64,000 nt of DNA, from the NCBI RefSeq assembly GCF_049274025.1, contig NZ_JBASRV010000054.1; one strand, given 5' to 3'. The notes below the pieces were generated by a model that saw only the letters and a program-made list of their open reading frames with translations, ran no database searches and had not been told where the DNA came from. The DNA is from Miniphocaeibacter sp012841535 (lineage in GTDB: Bacteria; Bacillota; Clostridia; Tissierellales; Peptoniphilaceae). The first letter of the stretch is position 1. Each line of letters starts with the position of its first letter. The position numbers were made by a program, and so were the translations under genes. Shown here piece by piece: positions 8,253-16,522 of this stretch.

Positions 8253-9602
8253 ATGACTAGGAAGAAAAGTATATTTAAAGAATTAATAGCTAGCTTTATA
8301 GTATTTTCCTTGTCAATTATATTAATGTTGGTAATTTCAGGAGTTTTAGTTATATTTAATATTGTTGAAAATGAAGAGAATTATATACCAACAAATATTG
8401 TAAATGATAAAGGGGAAATTCAAAGTAGATTTTTAATAGATAATTATGGAGCTTGGGTAGAAGAACTGGATAGCAATAACAATGTTATTTCAGTTGTAGG
8501 TGAAAAACTGGACAAAACTACAAAATATAGTGATAAAGATATTATGGAATTATTAAATATTAAGGATAATAGTGAAAAATTTCATGTTTTCATTAAGTTT
8601 GTAGGTGAAGATAAATATTTAATAAAAATTCCAACAAAAAACCTGGCTTTAACTTTAAACTTAACTGATAGCAGGAGTAAAAATAGTAAGGTATTTGGAA
8701 TATTATTTTTAGTTTTTTATATTTTTATGATTATTTTATTAAGTAAAAGACTTTCCAACAAGATAAAAAAACCAATTGATAAAATGCTTTTTGCTATGGA
8801 TAAGGTAAAAGATGGGGAAAAGGGAGTTCAAATTGATTTTCAAACTAAAAATGAATTAAACGAATTAAAGGATAATTTTAACGATATGATTATAAAATTA
8901 GAAAGGGAAGAGGAATACAGAATAAAAAGAGAGGAGGAAAAAAACAAATTACTTCTCGATTTATCCCATGATATTAAAACTCCAATCTCCACAATAAAAT
9001 CCCATTCCTTAGCCTTAAAGGATGACTTAGTAAAAGAGGAAGACAAAAAAGATTATTATGATATTTTAGATAAAAAAGCATCTAGAATTTCATATTTAGT
9101 AGATGAAATGACAAATATGTTAAAATTAGATAATAAAGATTATAAATTATATATAGAAAAGGTAAATTTTTCTGAAGTAGTAAGGCAAATTGTTTCAGAA
9201 TACTATAATGAATTAGAAAGTAAAAAAATTGATGTAGATGTAAATTTACCCAAGGATGATATCTTCATTAATATAGATTTAAATTTAATAAAAAGGGTTT
9301 TAAACAACTTAATGGAAAATCAATTAAAGTATAATAGTGGAACTTTTACAAGAATATCCTTAGAGGAAAAAAATAATAAAATAATATTTAAAATTTCAGA
9401 TAATGGTCAATTAATAGATGAAAATACTAAAAAAGACTTATTTAATCCCTTTGTAAGAGGTGACAAGGCAAGGACCACTTCCGGTGGTTTAGGTCTAGGT
9501 CTTTCTATTTCCAAAACTATTATTAATAAGCACAAGGGTGAAATTTACTATAGTAATAAAGATAATTTAAATAATTTTGTTATAGAGTTAGATATAAAAT
9601 AA
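8253..9602 (+). CDS. Membrane sensor histidine kinase
   Basis: A 449-residue kinase. Two membrane segments (about 12-35 and 148-168) flank an extracellular sensor region of some 110 residues; then come HAMP, a dimerisation helix with the phosphorylated His in LSHDIKTP, the N box NNLMENQLKYN, G1 (SDNGQ) and G2 (GGLGLGLSIS). The layout matches kinases of the SaeS/VanS type. The sensed signal is unknown. Confidence 0.93.
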   Translation: MTRKKSIFKELIASFIVFSLSIILMLVISGVLVIFNIVENEENYIPTNIVNDKGEIQSRFLIDNYGAWVEELDSNNNVISVVGEKLDKTTKYSDKDIMELLNIKDNSEKFHVFIKFVGEDKYLIKIPTKNLALTLNLTDSRSKNSKVFGILFLVFYIFMIILLSKRLSNKIKKPIDKMLFAMDKVKDGEKGVQIDFQTKNELNELKDNFNDMIIKLEREEEYRIKREEEKNKLLLDLSHDIKTPISTIKSHSLALKDDLVKEEDKKDYYDILDKKASRISYLVDEMTNMLKLDNKDYKLYIEKVNFSEVVRQIVSEYYNELESKKIDVDVNLPKDDIFINIDLNLIKRVLNNLMENQLKYNSGTFTRISLEEKNNKIIFKISDNGQLIDENTKKDLFNPFVRGDKARTTSGGLGLGLSISKTIINKHKGEIYYSNKDNLNNFVIELDIK

Positions 9603-9632
9603 TAATGGGACATAAAATATTTTGGAGGGGTT

Positions 9633-10190
9633 ATGAAACATTTAGGAACTGTAAGATTGGAAACAGAAAGGCTAATTTTACGAAAAGTTACTTTACAGGA
9701 TGTAGTACCGGCTTACAAAAATTGGGTTACAGACGATGAAGTTACTAAATTTCTAAGATGGAAAAGCCATAATAATATAGATGAAACAAAGTATATTTTT
9801 TCATCTTGGATTAATGAATATAGTAGCCAAGTCTATAACTGGATAATAGAATTAAAGGAGATTAATGAGCCTATAGGAACAATAGGTGCCATAAAAATAG
9901 ATAATAGAACAGAAATGGTTCATATAGGATATGCCCTAGGAAGAGCATGGTGGGGAGAGGGAATAATGACAGAGGCCTTAACTAAATTAATGGAGTTCTT
10001 TTTTGAAGAAGTTGAAGTTAACAGGATAGAGTCTATGTTTGATCCTAATAATATTGGCTCTGGCAGGGTAATGAAGAAAGCCGGTATGAAATATGAAGGC
10101 ACTTTAAAACAAGCCGATTGGAGTAATCAAGGTATTGTAGATACTTCTTACTATGGTTTAGTAGCAGAAGATTACTTTGAAGGTGAATAA
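9633..10190 (+). CDS. GNAT acetyltransferase, RimJ/RimL type
   Basis: A 185-residue protein starting MKHLGTVRLETERLILRK, typical of the RimJ/RimL/YdaF branch. The acetyl-CoA binding region is seen as GYALGRAWWGEGIMTEA, and the C-terminal NIGSGRVMKKAGM.YEG motif is also conserved. It may acetylate a ribosomal protein N-terminus or a small molecule. It is closely related to the N-terminal half of the protein at 10664, so the two arose by duplication. Confidence 0.88.
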   Translation: MKHLGTVRLETERLILRKVTLQDVVPAYKNWVTDDEVTKFLRWKSHNNIDETKYIFSSWINEYSSQVYNWIIELKEINEPIGTIGAIKIDNRTEMVHIGYALGRAWWGEGIMTEALTKLMEFFFEEVEVNRIESMFDPNNIGSGRVMKKAGMKYEGTLKQADWSNQGIVDTSYYGLVAEDYFEGE

Positions 10191-10209
10191 ATATAAGAAG
10201 GAGTAGTTA

Positions 10210-10629
10210 ATGAAAAATAATATGCAAACAGCAAAGACCTTGGTTTTTGCTGGGGCAATAGCAAGTATAGTAATAGGTATATTAGTCTGTTTTACCTTGT
10301 TTCTTATTCCAGTAGGAATAGTGGATATTATAGGTGGAATTATTTTGTTGAAATATAAGGATTTTACAGATGAAGAATTTAAAGCTAAAGGTAATACAAT
10401 TTTAACTTGGGGAATTATTTTATTAATTTTAAATTTAGTCGGAGGTATTTGTATTTTAATAGCTTATTTTCTTTCAGTTGGAGAAAATAGGGTAAGAAAA
10501 AATTCCAATATAGACGAATTAATGGAACTGGAAAAAGCTTTTGAATTAATGCAAAAAGGTGTAATTACAGAAGAAGAATACGAGAAAATAAAAGAAAAGA
10601 TAATAAGGGGAGATAATAACAGACAATAG
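10210..10629 (+). CDS. Membrane protein with C-terminal SHOCT-like helix pair
   Basis: A 139-residue protein with three hydrophobic segments (about 9-31, 33-47 and 59-85) and a C-terminal segment NIDELMELEKAFELMQKG followed by ITEEEYEKIKEKII, which matches the short C-terminal (SHOCT) domain pattern. It lies between two related GNAT genes, 19 bases after the first. Function unknown. Confidence 0.68.
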   Translation: MKNNMQTAKTLVFAGAIASIVIGILVCFTLFLIPVGIVDIIGGIILLKYKDFTDEEFKAKGNTILTWGIILLILNLVGGICILIAYFLSVGENRVRKNSNIDELMELEKAFELMQKGVITEEEYEKIKEKIIRGDNNRQ

Positions 10630-10646
10630 AAAGACCATTGTCTGTT
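10618..10646 (+). terminator. Hairpin after the SHOCT protein gene, no T run
   Basis: AACAGACAAT at 10618-10627 pairs perfectly with ATTGTCTGTT at 10637-10646 around a nine-base loop. A poly-T tract is lacking, so it may be an RNA 3-prime stabiliser or a weak terminator. Confidence 0.4.
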
Positions 10647-10663
10647 ATTGCATATTTAATAAG

Positions 10664-11542
10664 ATGAATAATATAGGGACGGTTATGCTAGAAACTAAAA
10701 GGCTTATTTTAAGAAAAATAAGCCTAAAGGATATACCCTTTGCTTACAAAAATTGGGTAGCAGATGAAGAGGTAACAAAGTTTATAACATGGAAGAAACA
10801 TAAAGATGTGGGAGAAACAAAAGATTTACTTGAATTCTGGATTAATAAATATAAATTCAAAAATACATATAGGTGGATAATAGAGTTAAAGGAAATGGGA
10901 GAACCAATTGGAATAATTGATGTTGTAAGTTTAGATGAAAAACTAAATATGGCAGTTATTGGATATGCTATAGGGAAAACCTGGTGGAATAAAGGAATAG
11001 TAACCGAGGCTTTTTCAAGGATTATTAAATTTTTATTTGAAAGTGTTAAATTAAATAGAGTAGAGGCAATCCATATGACTTCCAATATTGCTTCTGGCAA
11101 GGTTATGGAAAAATGTGGATTAAAATATGAAGGAACCAATAGACAAAGGTTAAAAAACAAAGAAGAGCTAGTAGATGTATCAATTTATGGAATATTAGCA
11201 GAGGATTATTTTAAAGGGAGAAAATTTAAAGCTATTGTTGATAGGCCTGTAGGTTATGTAGATGATTACAAGAATGTGTATCCAATAAATTATGGCTTTA
11301 TTCCAGGCATTATTAGTGGTGATGGTGAAGAACAAGATGCTTATATTTTAACAGAAGACAATAAGCCCTTGGAAGAGTTTACAGGAGAATTAATAGCTAA
11401 AATAATTAGAAAAGATGATGTAGAAGAAAAATGGGTATTGGGAGAAGATAATAGAATATACTCAAGGGATGAAATATTTGAAAAAACTTTATTTATGGAA
11501 CAGCATTTTGATTCAATTATAAAAATTATAAAAACTCCCTAA
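10664..11542 (+). CDS. Fusion: GNAT acetyltransferase plus pyrophosphatase-like domain
   Basis: A 292-residue protein in one open frame. Residues 1 to about 183 form a RimJ/RimL-type GNAT domain (start GTVMLETKRLILRK, acetyl-CoA region GYAIGKTWWNKGIVTEA), a paralogue of the protein at 9633. Residues from about 187 to the end match the small Bacillus-type pyrophosphatase-like family: AIVDRPVGY..., YPINYGFIPGI, GDGEEQDAYIL, TGELIAKI.RKDD.EEKWV. In that family the domain is usually a stand-alone protein of about 110 residues. The start aligns with the paralogue although the ribosome binding site is poor. Function of the fusion is unknown. Confidence 0.85.
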   Translation: MNNIGTVMLETKRLILRKISLKDIPFAYKNWVADEEVTKFITWKKHKDVGETKDLLEFWINKYKFKNTYRWIIELKEMGEPIGIIDVVSLDEKLNMAVIGYAIGKTWWNKGIVTEAFSRIIKFLFESVKLNRVEAIHMTSNIASGKVMEKCGLKYEGTNRQRLKNKEELVDVSIYGILAEDYFKGRKFKAIVDRPVGYVDDYKNVYPINYGFIPGIISGDGEEQDAYILTEDNKPLEEFTGELIAKIIRKDDVEEKWVLGEDNRIYSRDEIFEKTLFMEQHFDSIIKIIKTP

Positions 11543-11555
11543 TTTAGGGAGTTTT
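11531..11555. terminator. Bidirectional terminator between GNAT fusion gene and kdgK
   Basis: AAAACTCCCTAA and its exact complement TTAGGGAGTTTT face each other around a minimal loop and serve both converging genes. Confidence 0.8.
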
Positions 11556-12561
11556 ATCTTTGTATTCGTGTATTTCCACCTTGTAATAAATTATAAACAT
11601 CCTCTTCTTTTACTAAGTTAACATCACCAGGAATTGTGTGTTTTAAAACAGCAGCAGCAACTCCAAAATCCAAGGCTTCTTTAAAGTTTTTATCCTTTAC
11701 TAAACAATTTATTACACCGGCAACAAAGGAGTCTCCAGTTCCTACTCTGTCAATAATATCTACATCATAAACTTTTGTATGGTAGAATTCATTTCCATTG
11801 TAACCACAAGCTGAATAGAAATTAGAAGAGGAGGAAATTAACTTTCTCAAAGAGCTAAAATAGTATTTACAACCATATACTTTAGCCATGTCCTTAAAGG
11901 CATTTTCATATAATTTTAATTCATCTTCTAAACTTGTACCGGCAGGTGTTGTTTCTCTAAAACCTAATGGCCAGTCACCGTCAAAGCAAACATCTACATA
12001 CTGCATTAAATTAGAAATTACCTTCCTAGCTGTTTCAATACTCCAAAGATTAGCCCTATAATTTACATCCATAGAAATAGTAATTCCCAATTCTTTAGCT
12101 ACTTGCAAGGCTTTTAAAGTAATTTCTTCGCAACTTTTACTAAGGGCAGGGGTAATACCGGATATATGAAACCATTCAGCTCTATCGAAAATACTATAGA
12201 AATCAAAGTCATCTACACTAGCATTTGCTAAAGATGAGTTTTCCCTGTCATAAATTATCTTAGAAGGTCTGTAGGAATAGCCTTGTTCTAAAAAATAAAT
12301 TCCGATTCTCTTTCCTCCTCGAGGAATATAACTAGTATGTACTCTGTATTTATTTAAAGAATCTATGGCAGCTTGTCCTAGTTCATTGTCTGGAAGTTTT
12401 GTAACATGTTGAACCCTGTTGTTATAATTTGCTAAAGATACTGCAACATTAGCTTCTCCTCCTCCAAAGACTGCATTATAATTAGTAGCCTGATTAAATT
12501 TTTCAAAATTAGGAGTAGCAAGTCTTAACATTATTTCTCCAAGAGTAACTATTTTTTTCAT
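11554..12561 (-). CDS. kdgK: 2-keto-3-deoxygluconate kinase (PfkB family sugar kinase)
   Basis: A 335-residue kinase of the ribokinase/PfkB fold. The first signature is seen as FGGGEANVAVSLA and the second as DIIDRVGTGDSFVAGVI, which contains the catalytic base Asp. GEIMLRL.TP and the overall spacing match 2-dehydro-3-deoxygluconokinases, which phosphorylate KDG in hexuronate breakdown. No other uronate genes are in the window, so the exact sugar acid is inferred. It is flanked on both sides by similar terminators and is transcribed alone. Confidence 0.82.
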   Translation of the reverse strand: MKKIVTLGEIMLRLATPNFEKFNQATNYNAVFGGGEANVAVSLANYNNRVQHVTKLPDNELGQAAIDSLNKYRVHTSYIPRGGKRIGIYFLEQGYSYRPSKIIYDRENSSLANASVDDFDFYSIFDRAEWFHISGITPALSKSCEEITLKALQVAKELGITISMDVNYRANLWSIETARKVISNLMQYVDVCFDGDWPLGFRETTPAGTSLEDELKLYENAFKDMAKVYGCKYYFSSLRKLISSSSNFYSACGYNGNEFYHTKVYDVDIIDRVGTGDSFVAGVINCLVKDKNFKEALDFGVAAAVLKHTIPGDVNLVKEEDVYNLLQGGNTRIQR

Positions 12562-12584
12562 TTTTTTCTCCTTTCTTTTTGTGA

Positions 12585-12611
12585 AAAACTCCCTTAAAAC
12601 AAGGGAGTTTT
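12585..12611 (-). terminator. Terminator downstream of the DUF1624 gene
   Basis: AAAACTCCCTT at 12585-12595 pairs with AAGGGAGTTTT at 12601-12611; on the minus strand it ends in five T residues. It overlaps the stop codon of the gene at 12594. Confidence 0.8.
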
Positions 12612-13331
12612 ATATATGTAAGACAATATTAAATATATTATTGGCTGATGGACCATATAAATAAATAAACTATGTCTTCCAATTATACATATAGGGTTGT
12701 ATCTTTTTTTCTTCATTATTGGTTTTTTAGTTACTATTAATCGTCCAATATAAAAACCAACTATAAATAGAAATATCCATGGTAATATTGGGAAATAGTC
12801 TGCTGATGTAAAATTAGAACTAGGAAATCCTAGCCAAAATAAAAATTTTAAATTATATAGTTTTTCAGGTAGGTAATATTTTGTAAAAAACAAATTAATA
12901 TATCCACTTGTAATTGGTTTTGTAGCTATAAATAATAGGATAAATAATACTATTCCTATAAATGGATTTATTTTTTTTAATATAGGATCAATTGCTAGTA
13001 GTATTAGTGTAGCAAAGGCAAAAAAGTGTATTATTCCAAAGGCTATAAATTGGTCCTTCATAAAAATTACTGTAAAAACTGAAAGTATTGCAGCACAGAT
13101 TAAAAGAACAGTAAATTTTCTAGAATGCTTTTTTCCAAAATTATAGGAAATACCAGAAGTTACTATAAATGTCATAGCTATTAAGTTTTGCCATATAGAG
13201 GAGTATTTACTGGGAAACCAGGAAATACTTTCTCCAAATATATAGACCAGATCATAGCATAAATGGTAAATAACCATATTAATTATTGCAAAACCTCTTA
13301 TAAAATCAATTGAGTTATATCTTTCTTTCAT
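12594..13331 (-). CDS. DUF1624 / heparan-alpha-glucosaminide acetyltransferase-like membrane protein
   Basis: A 245-residue protein with about seven membrane segments. The N-terminus SIDFIRGFAIINMVIYHLCYD with TFIVTSGISY in the second loop is characteristic of the DUF1624 family, which is related to membrane acyltransferases with a catalytic His. AAAGGAAAA precedes the ATG. It follows the cardiolipin synthase gene by ten bases in the same operon, which suggests a cell-envelope role (inference). Confidence 0.78.
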   Translation of the reverse strand: MKERYNSIDFIRGFAIINMVIYHLCYDLVYIFGESISWFPSKYSSIWQNLIAMTFIVTSGISYNFGKKHSRKFTVLLICAAILSVFTVIFMKDQFIAFGIIHFFAFATLILLAIDPILKKINPFIGIVLFILLFIATKPITSGYINLFFTKYYLPEKLYNLKFLFWLGFPSSNFTSADYFPILPWIFLFIVGFYIGRLIVTKKPIMKKKRYNPICIIGRHSLFIYMVHQPIIYLILSYIYKTPLF

Positions 13332-13341
13332 AATTTTTCCT

Positions 13342-14877
13342 TTACATCATTGGTGCAAAGACCCTTAATATAGATCTAATGACTTTTGTAATCCATAGTG
13401 TTTTTTTCATTTCTGTTAATGTTTTTCTCTGAGATATATCTATTGTATTAAGAAAATCCCTTTTTATATCAAAAATAACAGGTGAGTCATAAAACCAAAC
13501 AGCATCTTCGAAATGTAGATACAAGCTTCTAAAATCTACATTTATAGTCCCTACTACAGCAAATTTATCGTCTGATACAAAATTCTTTGCATGTATAAAG
13601 CCAGGTGTATATTCATATATTTTTACTCCAGAAGCAATTAGACTTTCATAATAGCTTCTAGTAACCATAAAAACAGTTTTTTTATCGGGAATATGAGGGG
13701 TTAAAATTCTAACATCAATACCTCCCTTTGCAGCGTTTTTTAAGGCTGTAAGCATTTCATTAGAAAGTATTAAGTAGGGTGTTGTAATATATACATAATT
13801 CTTTGCCCTGTTAATTATATTTAAGTAAATATTTTCACCAACAGGATCAGCATCTAAAGGTGAATCGGAAAAAGGTTGAACAAATCCGGTATCGGGGTCT
13901 TCTATAATATCATCAAAATTTAATCTATGTAAATGGGATTCGAAGTCTACAAATTCATCTGAAATAGAATTCCACATGGATAAAAATATTACAGTTAAAC
14001 TCCATACCGCTTGACCATACAGCCTAACTGCACTGTCCTTCCAATGACCAAACCTTTCAACTTTATTAATATATTCATCTGCTAAATTTACTCCACCAGT
14101 ATAGCCAATATTCCCATCAATAACTATTATTTTTCTATGATCCCTATTATTATGTCTTGGCATAACAAATAGTTTTATAGGGTTGAAAACCTGACACTTT
14201 ATTCCCTTTGAAATTAGAAACTTATCGTAATTTCTAGGAAGCTTGGAAATACATCCAAAATCATCATAAATTAGTCTTACATCGACACCTTCTTTGACTT
14301 TTTCCACTAGAATATCTAAAACCGTATTCCACATATAACCTTCTTCTATTATGAAGAATTCTAGGAAAATAAAATTTTTGGCATTTTTCAGGTCTTCAAT
14401 AAAATCGTTAAAAAACATTTCTCCACTAGGATAGTATTTAGAATTGGTGTTCTTATAAACAGGACAACTTGCATATCTTTCTAAATATCTACTTTGTATA
14501 TAGGCATCTTCATCTGTAATTTCCTCTAAGGTATTTACATGATTAGTCATTAGAAAATGAAAAGATGATGTTGTTGTCGACATGGACATTCTTATATTTG
14601 CTACAAATCTATTTTGAGCAAAGAACAAATAGATAACGGAACCAAACATAGGAAAGGATATAATTGGAACGATCCAAGCTATTTTATAGGCAGGATTTGT
14701 ATCCTTATTTATAATTGTTACTACTAAAATAAGACCTAAAATTAAACTTGTAATATAAAACCAAAAGAAATTATCGGCAAGTATAATATATAGCTCATAT
14801 GTAAGAAGTAATTGTAGAATGAAAATAATACTAATGAAGAACATTCTACTTGTAATAAATTTAAAAAAGTTTTTCAT
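13342..14877 (-). CDS. cls: Cardiolipin synthase
   Basis: A 511-residue membrane protein of usual length for bacterial cardiolipin synthase. Two N-terminal membrane segments (about 11-30 and 40-58) and a basic linker precede two PLD domains with HKD motifs HRKIIVID and HAKNFVSD. It condenses two phosphatidylglycerol molecules to cardiolipin. The start MKNFFKFITSRMFF at 14877 has GAGGT upstream; a longer in-frame reading into the next gene has no support. It is the second PLD-family protein in the window. Confidence 0.9.
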   Translation of the reverse strand: MKNFFKFITSRMFFISIIFILQLLLTYELYIILADNFFWFYITSLILGLILVVTIINKDTNPAYKIAWIVPIISFPMFGSVIYLFFAQNRFVANIRMSMSTTTSSFHFLMTNHVNTLEEITDEDAYIQSRYLERYASCPVYKNTNSKYYPSGEMFFNDFIEDLKNAKNFIFLEFFIIEEGYMWNTVLDILVEKVKEGVDVRLIYDDFGCISKLPRNYDKFLISKGIKCQVFNPIKLFVMPRHNNRDHRKIIVIDGNIGYTGGVNLADEYINKVERFGHWKDSAVRLYGQAVWSLTVIFLSMWNSISDEFVDFESHLHRLNFDDIIEDPDTGFVQPFSDSPLDADPVGENIYLNIINRAKNYVYITTPYLILSNEMLTALKNAAKGGIDVRILTPHIPDKKTVFMVTRSYYESLIASGVKIYEYTPGFIHAKNFVSDDKFAVVGTINVDFRSLYLHFEDAVWFYDSPVIFDIKRDFLNTIDISQRKTLTEMKKTLWITKVIRSILRVFAPMM

Positions 14878-14899
14878 ATATACCTCGGTTTGTGGAAAA

Positions 14900-15370
14900 C
14901 TATTTTTTAGATTTTCCAGTAATAGACCTTGCTTTAATTTCAAAAACCCTTGTTCTACTAATAGCTGCAGGATTAAATTTAAATCCATCATCTTTATGAT
15001 GGTGTTTTACTAAAATATCTAGGGCATTGTAAATTTCATCATAGTTTTTAAGTTCTCGTAAAACACCTTTTCCAATAATTGAGTCATAAGCCATTGTACA
15101 GTATCCCTTATCATATTTTACAATAAGTTCATGATTACAGTCTATTTCAAAGGAAAGTTTAGCATTATCATAAATATAAGCATACTTGCTACCTTCTAAT
15201 GCACCGTGAAAATAGAAATACAAATTATTGTTTTTTAGTTCGCAGCCATAGTTAACAGGCAAAATATAAGGATAATCCCCATTGTTAAAGGCTAATATAA
15301 TAACATCACCATTTAAAGCGATATTATAAAAGTTTTCTATACCTACAACTTCTCTTTCTGCTTTTCTCAT
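14900..15370 (-). CDS. Pyridoxamine 5-phosphate oxidase-like flavin-binding protein (NimA type), copy 1
   Basis: A 156-residue protein starting MRKAEREV, with LAFNNGDYPYILPVNYG and a following LYFYFHGALEGSK..YI segment. This is the flavin-binding split-barrel fold of the pyridoxamine oxidase/NimA group, members of which include 5-nitroimidazole reductases. It is a close paralogue of the next gene upstream and is separated from it by 12 bases. Substrate unknown. Confidence 0.82.
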   Translation of the reverse strand: MRKAEREVVGIENFYNIALNGDVIILAFNNGDYPYILPVNYGCELKNNNLYFYFHGALEGSKYAYIYDNAKLSFEIDCNHELIVKYDKGYCTMAYDSIIGKGVLRELKNYDEIYNALDILVKHHHKDDGFKFNPAAISRTRVFEIKARSITGKSKK

Positions 15371-15382
15371 TAATCCTCCTAA

Positions 15383-15853
15383 TTATACATTGGATTTACC
15401 GGTTATACTAAGAACTTCAATTTTAAAAACCTTAATTTTTTTCAAAGCTTCTTGCTTATATTCATTATAATAGGAAGTAGTGTATTGCTTCATTATACAA
15501 TTTAAAGCATTCGTTACTTCTTCATGTTCATCTATTTCATAAATAATACCTTTACCAATTAAAGACTCATATTTCATGGAAAAGGAACAATTATTTTTTC
15601 CGATTATCAGTTTATGGTTACAATCTATTTCGAAAGAAACCTTAGCTCCATTGTAAATATACTTGTATTTAGTACCTTCTAGTGCACCGAGAAAATAGAA
15701 ATACAAAGTATTGTTCTTTAACTCACATCCGTAGTTTACTGGTAAAACATAGGGAAAATCATTATCGTTAAAGGCGAGAACAATTGAATTACCATTTTTA
15801 GCAATCGAAAGTATATTATTAAGCCCTGTAACTTCTCTATCATCCCTTCTCAT
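15383..15853 (-). CDS. Pyridoxamine 5-phosphate oxidase-like flavin-binding protein (NimA type), copy 2
   Basis: A 156-residue protein equal in length to its neighbour at 14900 and similar along its whole length: RREDREV-like start, LAFNDNDFPYVLPVNYGCEL, FYFLGALEGTKYKYIY and a shared C-terminal SITGKS. Direct tandem duplication is the simplest origin. AGAGGTG precedes the ATG. It is the first gene of the operon containing cls and the DUF1624 gene. Confidence 0.82.
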   Translation of the reverse strand: MRRDDREVTGLNNILSIAKNGNSIVLAFNDNDFPYVLPVNYGCELKNNTLYFYFLGALEGTKYKYIYNGAKVSFEIDCNHKLIIGKNNCSFSMKYESLIGKGIIYEIDEHEEVTNALNCIMKQYTTSYYNEYKQEALKKIKVFKIEVLSITGKSNV

Positions 15854-15993
15854 ATAGCACCTCTAAATAAAATTAGTTATTATTGATTTTACTATATAAC
15901 CATATTATTTAAAAGTTTTCGGGAAATAAGATAGCTTGTATAATATATTATATATTAAATAAAAGAGTAAGAATCAAAAAAAGATAATAAAAT

Positions 15994-16022
15994 TCCCCTA
16001 AATACATATGGATTTAGGGGAT
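15994..16022 (-). terminator. Terminator of the deaminase/permease operon
   Basis: TCCCCTAAAT at 15994-16003 pairs perfectly with ATTTAGGGGA at 16012-16021. T-rich sequence follows on both strands; on the minus strand it lies just after the deaminase gene. Confidence 0.75.
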
Positions 16023-16039
16023 GGTTTTTTTCAGTTATT

Positions 16040-16522
16040 CTATTTATTATTCCAATAATTTAAATGTGGCCTTAATATTTCCTCTGTCATTTCTTCAATA
16101 GGTCCAATAACCTTTATATTTTTTTGTCCTCTTGAAAAAACTTCCCTTGAAGGTAAATCAAATGTTGGATTTCTGTCATCAGAGCCAGTTATTTCCAAAA
16201 GTTTTTTCTCTGAAACGCCATATACTATTGTTCCTACATTAGTCCAATAAACAGCACCACAACACATTACACATGGCTCACAGGTAGTATACATAGTACA
16301 GTTCCATAAATATTCTTTGTCGAATAATTCTCCGGCCTTTTCCATTAATTTTGTTTCAGCATGACCTATAGAGGATTTCTTTGTTACTTCAACATTTCCT
16401 TGTCTTAGTATAATTTCTCCTTCAGGAGAAACTAAAATAGCTCCAAAGGGATGATTACCCTTAGCAAGAGATTCTTCTGAAACTTTTACGGCTTCTTTTA
16501 AATAGTAGTTGTGATCTTTCAT
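16040..16522 (-). CDS. Nucleoside/nucleobase deaminase (guanine deaminase-like)
   Basis: A 160-residue member of the cytidine/deoxycytidylate deaminase superfamily. The zinc site is complete: HAE in GHAETKLM, with PCVMC following in TCEPCVMCCGAVYW. The length and start (NHPFGAILV) fit guanine deaminase or a related purine deaminase better than tRNA deaminase TadA. Its ATG overlaps the stop codon of the upstream nucleoside permease gene (TAATG), so imported purines are probably deaminated directly (inference). Confidence 0.8.
   Translation of the reverse strand: MKDHNYYLKEAVKVSEESLAKGNHPFGAILVSPEGEIILRQGNVEVTKKSSIGHAETKLMEKAGELFDKEYLWNCTMYTTCEPCVMCCGAVYWTNVGTIVYGVSEKKLLEITGSDDRNPTFDLPSREVFSRGQKNIKVIGPIEEMTEEILRPHLNYWNNK

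Noticed and set aside
10664..11542. GNAT and pyrophosphatase-like domains as two separate genes
   Set aside because: There is no stop, start or ribosome binding site between them; the frame is continuous.
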